The notes under the pieces were generated by a model. That model was given only the letters and a program-made list of their open reading frames with translations. It was not told where the DNA came from and searched no databases. Shown here piece by piece: positions 44,141 through 50,973 of a stretch of 64,000 bases of DNA. The stretch is from contig JAVJVN010000013.1 in the NCBI GenBank assembly GCA_040221055.1, positions 62,001 through 126,000 of the forward strand, given 5' to 3'. Both the position numbers and the translations under genes were made by a program. This stretch comes from Rhodothermales bacterium. GTDB taxonomy: Bacteria; Bacteroidota; Rhodothermia; Rhodothermales; UBA10348. Positions within the stretch are counted from its first letter, which is position 1, and each line of letters opens with the position of its first letter.

Positions 44141-45265
44141 CTAATTGCCCTCGCGGATGGTCACGTCGCCGTCCCGGGTCTTGATCTTGATGAGGTTCGC
44201 ACCGCCACCCACGCTGCCCGTGGCATGGACCCGCCCACCGGAACTCCAGCGACCGCCGCGCTGGTCCACCTTGACGTCAAGGTCGAAGTCCGAGTCGATC
44301 CTGTAGTCGTCACTGTCGTCGTCCAGGATGATTTCGATGTCGAACTCCATGGACAATCCCTTGGGTACGGTCAGGGTGATGTCGCCCCCCATGGACTCCA
44401 GTTCCACGTGACGGTCGCCTGTCGTGCCGCCCACCATGTGGACTTCCACGTCGCCGCCCATGGTCTTGGCTTCAATCCAGCCATTGATCTCGCCGACCGT
44501 GATATCGCCGCCCATGGTGCTCGCCTTGACGAATTCCGCGGCCTTCCGGACCCGGATTTCACCGCCCATCGTGGATACGTCAGCGCCGAAGAGGGCTTCT
44601 TCAAGGACCACGTCGCCGCCCATGGTGTTCAGTCTGACCGGACGATTGCCCGATCCTGCTGCCCTGCCCGAGCTCACATTGTCATAGGTCACGTCGCCTC
44701 CCATGGTGGATCCGTCCACCGTGCCGGTGACGTTGCGCAGGTCGACATCGCCACCCATCGTGCTGACTTTGCCGTCCACGGAAGAATCGCGGAGCAGGAC
44801 GTCACCGCCCATGGTCTCCATGCTGACTTTGCCCTTGAGATTGCTGAGCGTCAGGTCGCCGCCCATGCTCGTGCCTTCCAGATCCCCTTCCACGCCGTCG
44901 ATAACAATGTCGCCGCCCGTGGTTTCCATGTCCAGATTGAAGCGGGAGGGTACCATGACCGTGACCTCGACCACCGCGCGTCCCCGGCGCATGCTGTTGT
45001 CGGTACGGATGGCTACCCCGCGGCTGGTCTCGTCAATGTCCACCTCGACGCTCTCGGCATCGCGGCCGGTGATCCGGACGTCCACGGAGACCTCATTCCG
45101 GTCCCAACCAGTAATGGAAATGTCCCCGCCCGTGCGGATGTCCATGGTCAGGAGTTCGCCGGGCTGAACGGTAAACGTACGGCTGATGTCCTGCGCCGAG
45201 GCAACCTGGAGGCTGCCCATCAGGATGGCGGCAAAAAGAAGTGCGTGATTGAAACGTGTACGCAT
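44141..45265 (-). CDS. Secreted DUF4097-type beta-solenoid with (S/T)MGGD repeats
   Basis: The product is 374 residues with a signal peptide (NHALLFAAILMGSLQVASAQ). The mature part holds nine (S/T)MGG(D/E)-x-hydrophobic units spaced 18-25 residues apart (for example TSMGGDLTLS, ETMGGDVLLR, STMGGDVDLR, NTMGGDVVLEE, STMGGDITVG, ESMGGDITLT). Two looser TGGDI units come before them. This spacing is a right-handed beta-solenoid, the DUF4097 adhesin-like fold. The C-terminus is acidic (ILDDDSDDYRIDSDFDLDV) and ends KIKTRDGDVTIREG. The role is unknown; family members are envelope or surface proteins. Repeat DNA is also quite conserved (CATGGGCGGCGA). Confidence 0.88.
   Translation of the reverse strand: MRTRFNHALLFAAILMGSLQVASAQDISRTFTVQPGELLTMDIRTGGDISITGWDRNEVSVDVRITGRDAESVEVDIDETSRGVAIRTDNSMRRGRAVVEVTVMVPSRFNLDMETTGGDIVIDGVEGDLEGTSMGGDLTLSNLKGKVSMETMGGDVLLRDSSVDGKVSTMGGDVDLRNVTGTVDGSTMGGDVTYDNVSSGRAAGSGNRPVRLNTMGGDVVLEEALFGADVSTMGGEIRVRKAAEFVKASTMGGDITVGEINGWIEAKTMGGDVEVHMVGGTTGDRHVELESMGGDITLTVPKGLSMEFDIEIILDDDSDDYRIDSDFDLDVKVDQRGGRWSSGGRVHATGSVGGGANLIKIKTRDGDVTIREGN
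44380..44960 (-). repeat. (S/T)MGGD coding repeat region
   Basis: Nine copies of the 12-base core GCCGCCCATGG or close variants (plus strand) recur every 54-75 bases, with unrelated sequence between. The spacing follows the solenoid coils, so this is a coding repeat. Confidence 0.8.
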
Positions 45266-45339
45266 GGGAGTACCGAAAGGATGAATGAACCGATTTCAGG
45301 CCTTTGACCGGCGCCGCTCCGTAAAGGTTTGCATTGCGG

Positions 45340-46128
45340 TCAATCCCTTGTCATGACGCGCGGGAGCAGCCAACGGACCAGGCCGGGAAAGAAGCGGATG
45401 AGGGGCACCGCCCAGATCTCGGGTCCTCCAATATACACCTCGGCCCTCCGCTTTTCCATGGCGCGCATGGCCTTGCGGGCGAACACCTCCACCGGCATGG
45501 CATTCCGGTGCTGCGCATCCATTTCCCCGTGGGGCGTACCATCCCCCCTCACCGACTGTTCGCTGATCCATGTCCGGATGTATCCGGGACAGAGCAGCGT
45601 GATGTCCAGCGGCGAATTCGCGATTTCCGCCCGCAGCCCGTCGAACCAGCCATGGAGCGCGTGTTTCGACGCCGCATAGGTGGCCCGCCGGGGCGTGGAC
45701 ACCTTGCCCATGACCGAACTGATGGCCACCACATGCCCGTCCGGCCGCTCCAGGAGATGCTTCAGGCAGACATGCACGAGCGACAGCGCCCCGAAGAAAT
45801 TGATGTCCATGATGCGCCGCTCGACCGCCAGGTCCACCTCGCGGACCGCCGAACGTTGACCGATCCCCGCACTCAGCACCAGGGTGTCGAGGTGCCCGAA
45901 GCGGGCCAGGACCGCCTCGAATGCCGCCGCGTGGGTTTCCGTGTGGGTCACGTCGAGCGGCAGGATCATGTGCCGGTCCGGTTCGGGGAGGCCATCCACG
46001 AGGGCCCGGAGCCGGTCGATGCGCCGCGCCGATACCACCACATGGGCACCGCGTGCCGCGAAGGATTTTGCCAGCTCGGCCCCGATGCCCGAAGAGGCCC
46101 CGGTTATCCAGACGACGCGATCCGTCAT
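45340..46128 (-). CDS. Short-chain dehydrogenase/reductase (SDR) with C-terminal hydrophobic tail
   Basis: The product is 262 residues. It has VVWITGASSGIGAELAKSFA, the NNAG position changed to LSAG (LVLSAGIGQRS), and the catalytic Ser and YxxxK (AISSVMGKVS, YAASKHALHG). A C-terminal segment (WAVPLIRFFPGLVRWLLPRV) is hydrophobic and amphipathic, as in the Lin1/DHRS7-like SDRs that touch membranes. The substrate is unknown. Its start overlaps the stop of the upstream secreted-protein gene (ATGA), so it is the last gene of the exporter operon. Confidence 0.88.
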   Translation of the reverse strand: MTDRVVWITGASSGIGAELAKSFAARGAHVVVSARRIDRLRALVDGLPEPDRHMILPLDVTHTETHAAAFEAVLARFGHLDTLVLSAGIGQRSAVREVDLAVERRIMDINFFGALSLVHVCLKHLLERPDGHVVAISSVMGKVSTPRRATYAASKHALHGWFDGLRAEIANSPLDITLLCPGYIRTWISEQSVRGDGTPHGEMDAQHRNAMPVEVFARKAMRAMEKRRAEVYIGGPEIWAVPLIRFFPGLVRWLLPRVMTRD

Positions 46129-46934
46129 TGGACGCTGACGCGGATGCGTGCTTCACCGGCATTGCCGGTCCCGTTCTGTGTGGCGACCACATGGATTTCG
46201 TAGCGCCCGGCCTCCAGACCCTGGAAGTCGGACATATACAGGCTGCGCGTCCCCGCCGGAAGCAACGGGCGCGTGGCTACGGGCTGCCCGTCCCGGTAGA
46301 CAGTGGCCTGGATCGTGAAGTCGCCGCTGTCCCACAGTCCACCGGGCTCCGTCGGACAGCCACACAGCATTTCCATCAGCGCCCGGACCGTAAACGGGGT
46401 TCCCTGCGGCACGGGTTGTTCGGAACGCGGTTCCTGGATCTTGACGGTGAGCCCGGTCAGTTCCACCAGAAAGCCGTCGCCCTCGACATGGTGCCCGGGG
46501 ATCAGTAATACGCGCTTGGTCGCCTGCGTCATGCCATCCGGATCCCCGAGGGGGCCGATGGCCGTGATGTCCACCCAGGTCGGTGCGTCCAGCGCTAGCG
46601 TCGTGCGGAAGGCCGCCGCATCGGGCGTGTCGAAGGGATCCGTGCCCCGGACCCTGGGCTTGCGCATGAGGCTGTCGGTGTCCCCCGTGCCGCCCGTCTG
46701 GACGCCGTCCGCCAGCACGCTGCCGTCCCGGACCCGGCGGATGACCACGCGTACCCCACCGGCACCGGAGCCGATGATTTTCGCGTCATGGGAGACGGCG
46801 CGGACGATTATCCGTGTTTCGGTTGCCTGCGCGTGCAGATTGCCGGGCAGCAGGCTGCCGGACAGGAACAGGGACAAAAAAAGAACGCCGACAACTCGGG
46901 TTGTCGGCGTTCTCAGAGCGGGCAGTGGGGTCAT
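46125..46934 (-). CDS. Secreted protein of unknown function; terminator hairpin inside its 5' codons
   Basis: The start at 46934 gives MTPLPALRTPTTRVVGVLFL, a signal peptide ending near LHAQ; 269 residues. The mature part is beta-rich with two Cys in a CGC pair (EMLCGCPTEPG) and ends RYEIHVVATQNGTGNAG, like a carrier or Ig-type domain. I recognise no family. A perfect 14-bp hairpin with seven T residues (46876-46913 on the minus strand) lies within codons about 8-20 and encodes part of the signal peptide (RTPTTRVVGVLFL). Full-length expression therefore needs read-through or ribosome-coupled antitermination. The TTG at the LSLF position after the hairpin is a poor alternative start without positive charges. 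Confidence 0.75.
   Translation of the reverse strand: MTPLPALRTPTTRVVGVLFLSLFLSGSLLPGNLHAQATETRIIVRAVSHDAKIIGSGAGGVRVVIRRVRDGSVLADGVQTGGTGDTDSLMRKPRVRGTDPFDTPDAAAFRTTLALDAPTWVDITAIGPLGDPDGMTQATKRVLLIPGHHVEGDGFLVELTGLTVKIQEPRSEQPVPQGTPFTVRALMEMLCGCPTEPGGLWDSGDFTIQATVYRDGQPVATRPLLPAGTRSLYMSDFQGLEAGRYEIHVVATQNGTGNAGEARIRVSVQ
46876..46913 (-). terminator. Canonical intrinsic terminator inside coding sequence
   Basis: The arms 46882-46895 (AGAACGCCGACAAC) and 46900-46913 are perfectly complementary, with a four-base loop, and seven T residues on the minus strand (46882-46876) complete the element. It lies 27 bases after the stop of the 87-aa gene (46940), the expected place for that operon's terminator, yet 21 bases into the next gene. 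See findings. Confidence 0.85.
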
Positions 46935-46939
46935 GAGGG

Positions 46940-47203
46940 TCAGGCGTGAATCCGTTGTCTGAACATGACGGGTACGAGGCCTTTGTCGGGAATTCCGATC
47001 TGGACCAGCTCCCAACCGGGATCGTAGCCGTCAATCATGGCCCGGAGCCGTTCAATCCGATGGAAGGACGAATCTCCGCCATGATGCCAATCAAATGCTT
47101 CTACCCGGTAGTTGGTAAGGCGTTTCTCCCCGTTCACCGTAACCAGGACTTCAACCGTGTTCTCGGATCCCATGTCGGGGACCTGGATGCAGATTTCCCT
47201 CAT
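46940..47203 (-). CDS. Small conserved-looking cytosolic protein of unknown function
   Basis: The product is 87 residues, soluble, no signal, starting MREICIQVPDMGSENTVEVL. It has a compact alpha/beta look with strand (VEVLVTVNGEKRLTNYRVEA) and a conserved His/Trp patch (FDWHHGGDSSFHRIERLRAM). I recognise no family. It lies 23 bases downstream of the LolD-type ATPase on the same strand, so it is in the sigma-54 exporter operon. Its own stop is followed by the terminator hairpin. Confidence 0.75.
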   Translation of the reverse strand: MREICIQVPDMGSENTVEVLVTVNGEKRLTNYRVEAFDWHHGGDSSFHRIERLRAMIDGYDPGWELVQIGIPDKGLVPVMFRQRIHA

Positions 47204-47226
47204 GATGGCTACCTCATATGCATGGC

Positions 47227-47928
47227 TCAGTTGCCTTGATGGATATAGTGGCTCTGGATGAAGTTCTCGGTCACCACGTGACCGTCGAACAGGTGGATGA
47301 CGCGCTGGCTGTATTCGGCATCGGCCGGGGAGTGGGTGACCATGGCAATCGTCGTACCGGCTTCGTTCAGCTGGGTCAACAGGTTCATGACCTCCTCGCC
47401 GTGCGTGGAGTCCAGGTTACCCGTGGGCTCATCCGCCAGGATGAGTTTGGGCCCCGCCACAACGGCGCGGGCAATGGCCACGCGCTGCTGCTGACCACCG
47501 GAAAGCTGCTGCGGGAAGTGGCCTTGCCGGTGCGTGATCTGCACCGAATCGAGTGCCGCCTGGACCCGCTCTTTACGCTCGTCGCTCGGCATGCCGAGGT
47601 ACAGCAGCGGCAGTTCCACGTTTTCGTGGACCGTGAGCTCATCAATCAGGTTGAAGCTCTGGAAGACGAATCCGATGTTGCCCTTGCGGAGCTGGGCCCG
47701 CTGGCGTTCGCTCAGGTTCGAGATTTCCGTATCCAGGAACCAGTATTCACCGGCCGTCGGGTTGTCGAGCAGGCCCATGATGTTCAGCAGGGTGGACTTG
47801 CCACAGCCGGACGGTCCCATGATGGACACGAACTCGCCTTCCTTGATTTCCAGGTTGACGTTGTTGAGGGCGGTCGTTTCGACTTCCTCGGTGATGTACG
47901 CCTTCTTGAGGTTTTTTGTCTTGATCAT
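47227..47928 (-). CDS. ABC transporter ATPase, LolD/MacB type (exporter operon)
   Basis: The product is 233 residues. It has Walker A MGPSGCGKSTLLNIMG, Q-loop FVFQSFNLIDELT, signature PQQLSGGQQQRVAIARA, Walker B KLILADEPTGNLDSTHGEE and switch His VTHSPADAEY. This is the MacB/YknY/LolD export group. It is 8 bases downstream of the HlyD-type adaptor gene, but no FtsX/MacB permease is visible on either strand in the window. It resembles the second ATPase at 39002-39703 closely, so the two may share a permease encoded elsewhere. Confidence 0.93.
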   Translation of the reverse strand: MIKTKNLKKAYITEEVETTALNNVNLEIKEGEFVSIMGPSGCGKSTLLNIMGLLDNPTAGEYWFLDTEISNLSERQRAQLRKGNIGFVFQSFNLIDELTVHENVELPLLYLGMPSDERKERVQAALDSVQITHRQGHFPQQLSGGQQQRVAIARAVVAGPKLILADEPTGNLDSTHGEEVMNLLTQLNEAGTTIAMVTHSPADAEYSQRVIHLFDGHVVTENFIQSHYIHQGN

Positions 47929-47936
47929 GGTGTTTG

Positions 47937-49331
47937 TCAGTTGAATACCAGGCGGTCTGCCTCGTTGAACGTTTCGTAGGAGGAAGTGACGACTTGCTGG
48001 CCGGGCTCGAGTCCCTCGACCACCTCGTACACTTCGAGATTCTTGCGGCTGAGACGGATGGGCTGCTTGACGGCAAATTCCCCCGACTCATCAAGGACGT
48101 AGATCCAGTTGCCCCCCGTGGACTGGAAGAACCCACCGAGCGGCACGACCACGGCTTCCGTGGGATCACTCATTTCAAGCCGGGCGCGAACCGTTTGGCC
48201 CCGACGGATGGCATCCGGCTCTTCGCCCACGAAGTGCAGGTCCACTTCGAAGCGGCCCTGCTGGACCTGCGGGTAGACCCGGTGGACTTCCATTTCGTAT
48301 TCCTGGCCGGCAATGGGCAGCGTGACGGCCTTCTGGCCCCGCATGACGCGGCTGATGTGGAACTCGTCCACCTGCGCACGGACCATGACGCCGTCCATGA
48401 GGTCCACCTGTCCGAACCGGTAGCCGGTGCTCACGATCTCACCCAACTGGGCATTGAGCTGGGACAGCCGGCCGTCCGCGGGCGCCCGGATGACCAGGTT
48501 CTCCAGGCGACTGTTGATGACCTGGAAATTCTGGTCCATGCGGGCGACGGCATCGGCCATCTGTTCGAGCTGCTGGGCCTGGCGCAGGGAATCCGTACGA
48601 TAGGAACGCTGCGTCAAATCCATCCGGCTCAGGTAGTACTCGTATTCGTCCTTGATGCGCAGGTAGTCCTGTTCGGCCATCAATTCCTTGTCATACAGCT
48701 GCTTGGCCCGGGCGTGCTCGCGCTCCAGCCGCCGGATGTTGTACTGCATGTCCGTCAGCTGCTGCCGCGTGCTGAGGTTGCTCTGCTCCACCTGGAACCG
48801 GGTCTGTTCCAGACGATTGATCTGCTCAATCCGGGACGTTTCGGTCTGGAGGAGGCTCAGTTGCAGCCCACTGTTGGACAGGCGCAGGATGGGGTCGCCT
48901 TCCTGCAGGATGGCGCCTTCCTGGACGAAGACCTCTTCGACCCGTCCGCCTTCGATGGCGTCCAGGAAGAACCAGTTCCGCGGCAGGACATTGCCTGTAA
49001 TGGGGATGTTCTCCTGGAACGGGGCGAACCGCACTTCACTGATGGTGACGCGGTCGCGGTCCACGTTCAGGCGTCGACCGCCACTCGTGGAGGAAATACC
49101 CCAGGCAATCAGGGCCAGGAACGCAATGGCTCCCACGATCATCCCAATCCGGCGCGTCGTCCAGAATTTCCTGGCAATCTTCTTGTCCATGCCCTGTCCG
49201 CCTCCGTAACTGTCTCCGGAAGACGAATCGCCCTGGCCGCCATTGCCACGGGGCGCCAGAATGGAGGCTGCCGTCGGTTTCCTGGGCGGCTCCTGGGGCA
49301 GATTTTTTTCGGTAGTTGTGTCCATGCTCAT
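47937..49331 (-). CDS. HlyD/RND-type periplasmic adaptor of ABC exporter
   Basis: The product is 464 residues from 49331 (49325 also possible). A low-complexity 45-residue N-terminus precedes an internal Met (MDKKIARKFWTTRRIG at 49190) that starts like family members, so translation may begin there. One membrane helix (GMIVGAIAFLALIAWGI) anchors it. Then come a lipoyl half-motif (IEGGRVEEVFVQEGAILQEG), a long coiled-coil hairpin (about residues 150-285), the second lipoyl half (ENLVIRAPADGRLSQLNAQL) and beta-barrel domains ending DRLVFN. The gene leads the operon and has the sigma-54 promoter 13-28 bases upstream of its start, with a predicted transcription start only about two bases before the ATG. 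Confidence 0.9.
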   Translation of the reverse strand: MSMDTTTEKNLPQEPPRKPTAASILAPRGNGGQGDSSSGDSYGGGQGMDKKIARKFWTTRRIGMIVGAIAFLALIAWGISSTSGGRRLNVDRDRVTISEVRFAPFQENIPITGNVLPRNWFFLDAIEGGRVEEVFVQEGAILQEGDPILRLSNSGLQLSLLQTETSRIEQINRLEQTRFQVEQSNLSTRQQLTDMQYNIRRLEREHARAKQLYDKELMAEQDYLRIKDEYEYYLSRMDLTQRSYRTDSLRQAQQLEQMADAVARMDQNFQVINSRLENLVIRAPADGRLSQLNAQLGEIVSTGYRFGQVDLMDGVMVRAQVDEFHISRVMRGQKAVTLPIAGQEYEMEVHRVYPQVQQGRFEVDLHFVGEEPDAIRRGQTVRARLEMSDPTEAVVVPLGGFFQSTGGNWIYVLDESGEFAVKQPIRLSRKNLEVYEVVEGLEPGQQVVTSSYETFNEADRLVFN

Positions 49332-49343
49332 GAAAAATCGTTT

Positions 49344-49359
49344 TGCAAGGGTCGTGCCA
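49344..49359 (-). promoter_or_regulatory. Sigma-54 promoter (-24/-12), full consensus
   Basis: On the minus strand the sequence reads TGGCACG, four bases (ACCC), TTGCA, that is -24 element at 49353-49359 and -12 element at 49344-49348. This matches the sigma-54 consensus TGGCACG-N4-TTGCW at every fixed position. It points at the HlyD-LolD operon. Assuming the usual 12-base distance from the GC, transcription starts near 49333, giving an almost leaderless mRNA for the start at 49331 or a leader of about 8 bases for 49325. Confidence 0.9.
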
Positions 49360-49415
49360 CAGCACAAATAAGCCGGGCAGGCCGTCCACATGATCGAAGA
49401 TATGTCCGGTCTTGA

Positions 49416-49504
49416 AACACCAACTGTACGATATTGAACACTTCTACCGAAGGGCTGTCCGCTTTTGGAACACAATTTCCATGCGGTACGATAGTTGGAG
49501 TGTT
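49416..49504. promoter_or_regulatory. Imperfect inverted repeat, possible enhancer sites for the NtrC-family regulator
   Basis: AACACCAACT at 49416-49425 is matched in reverse by AGTTGGAGTGTT at 49493-49504, each flanked on the inner side by GTACGATA (direct). This lies 57-160 bases upstream of the sigma-54 -24 element, the normal place for activator sites. The pairing is imperfect and the spacing is large, so binding is only suggested. Confidence 0.4.
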
Positions 49505-49585
49505 TTGCATCGTAAAGGGTTGGCAATGTTGTCCGTACTCCACGGAAGTGCCCGATCTTTGTTGCACCATTGACGATTTGAGGAT

Positions 49586-50971
49586 ATGCAGGAATCGCCG
49601 GATCTCGGACGGATACTGGTTGTGGATGACGACGCGGACGTGCTCCAGGCGGCGCGACTGCTGCTGCGCAAACACGCCGAACACGTGCACACGGAAAAGC
49701 GGCCGGAACACATTCCGGCCCTGTTGCAGAACGACAACTACGACGTCATCCTGCTGGACATGAACTTCACCCGGGACGTGTCCAGCGGGCGGGAAGGCTT
49801 CTACTGGCTGGACCGCATCCGGGAAATCAATCCATCGGCCGTGGTCGTTCTGATCACGGCGTTCGGAGACGTGGAAATGGCGGTGAATGCCATCAAGGCG
49901 GGGGCCACCGACTTTGTGCTCAAACCCTGGCAGAACGAGAAATTGATTGCCACGCTGACTTCGGCGCTCCGGCTGAGTTCGTCCCGTCAGGAAGCCAACG
50001 CCCTGCGCGAACAGTCCCGGATGCTGTCGGATGACCTGGGAAACCGGTATCGCGACTTCATCGGCAAGTCCCCGGCCATGCGCAACGTGTTCGTGCAGAT
50101 CGACAAGGTGGCCGGAACCGACGCCAACGTCCTCATCCTGGGCGAGAACGGGACGGGCAAGGAACTGGTGGCCCGGGCCCTGCACCGCCAGTCCAAACGC
50201 GCCAACGAGGTCTTCGTGAGCGTCGACATGGGCGCCATCACGGAAACCCTGTTCGAAAGTGAGTTGTTCGGCCACCGCAAGGGCGCATTCACCGATGCCC
50301 GCGAGGACCGTCCTGGCCGGTTCGAAATGGCATCCGGAGGCACGCTCTTCCTGGACGAAATCGGCAACCTGCCGTTGCCGTTGCAATCGAAGCTCATGAC
50401 CGTACTGCAGCAGCGTCAGGTGACCCGCGTGGGGGACAATCGTCCCCACAGCGTGGATGTCCGGCTCATCTGCGCCACGAACGAACCCATCCACGAACGG
50501 GTACGGGAGGGTGCGTTCCGGCAGGACCTGCTCTACCGGATCAATACCGTGGAAATCCGTCTGCCGGCCCTGCGGGAGCGCCTGGAGGACATTCCGCTCC
50601 TCGTGGAGCATTTCCTGGAGATGTTCGCGCGCAAGTACAACCAGTCGGTGACGGGCATGAGCGACGGTGCGCTCCGCAAGTTGGAGTCCTGGTCCTGGCC
50701 GGGCAACGTCCGGGAACTGGAGCACATGGTGGAGCGGGCGGTCATCATGACCGATTCGACCACGCTGCAACCCGAAGATTTCCTGTTCACGTCGGCCCAC
50801 GACATGGGCGCGGACGGACTCCTGTTCGACTCGTTCAACCTGGAGGATGTGGAAAAAACCGTGGTCCGGAAAGCCCTGGACAAGCACGCAGGCAACATCT
50901 CGAAGGCGGCGGACGAACTGGGATTGACCCGGGCGTCCCTGTACCGCCGTCTTGAGAAATACGGACTCTGA
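49586..50971 (+). CDS. NtrC-family sigma-54-dependent response regulator
   Basis: The product is 461 residues. A receiver domain (VVDDDADVLQAARLLLRK; phosphoacceptor Asp in VILLDMNF; Lys in VLKPW) is followed by an AAA+ domain with Walker A GENGTGKELVARAL, Walker B FLDEIGNLPL and the sigma-54 contact loop HRKGAFTDAREDR, that is GAFTDA instead of GAFTGA. A C-terminal Fis-type helix-turn-helix (ISKAADELGLTRASLYRRLE) completes it. It should activate sigma-54 promoters, most obviously the one 226 bases away in the divergent operon. The kinase gene follows after two bases. The GAFTDA form is common in Bacteroidota regulators as far as I recall. Confidence 0.95.
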   Translation: MQESPDLGRILVVDDDADVLQAARLLLRKHAEHVHTEKRPEHIPALLQNDNYDVILLDMNFTRDVSSGREGFYWLDRIREINPSAVVVLITAFGDVEMAVNAIKAGATDFVLKPWQNEKLIATLTSALRLSSSRQEANALREQSRMLSDDLGNRYRDFIGKSPAMRNVFVQIDKVAGTDANVLILGENGTGKELVARALHRQSKRANEVFVSVDMGAITETLFESELFGHRKGAFTDAREDRPGRFEMASGGTLFLDEIGNLPLPLQSKLMTVLQQRQVTRVGDNRPHSVDVRLICATNEPIHERVREGAFRQDLLYRINTVEIRLPALRERLEDIPLLVEHFLEMFARKYNQSVTGMSDGALRKLESWSWPGNVRELEHMVERAVIMTDSTTLQPEDFLFTSAHDMGADGLLFDSFNLEDVEKTVVRKALDKHAGNISKAADELGLTRASLYRRLEKYGL

Positions 50972-50973
50972 GC

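Larger units (their letters stand above)
49332..49585. other. Divergent intergenic region (largest gap in the window)
   Basis: This 254-base gap lies between the adaptor gene (minus) and the NtrC-family gene (plus). It holds the sigma-54 promoter on the minus strand and the inverted repeat described separately. On the plus strand TGGAACA-CAAT-TTCCA (49466-49481) is a poor sigma-54-like match. No promoter for the regulator is certain. Confidence 0.6.

Noticed and set aside
44380-44960. CRISPR-like regular repeats (CATGGGCGGCGA core)
   Set aside because: Copies are short, degenerate and in frame with the solenoid protein; the spacing of 54-75 bases follows protein coils, and no cas gene is near.
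45296-46192. Minus-strand open frame overlapping the SDR gene in another frame
   Set aside because: Its translation is Gly/Arg/Pro-rich with no SDR motif, while the frame 45340-46128 has TGASSGIG and YAASK.
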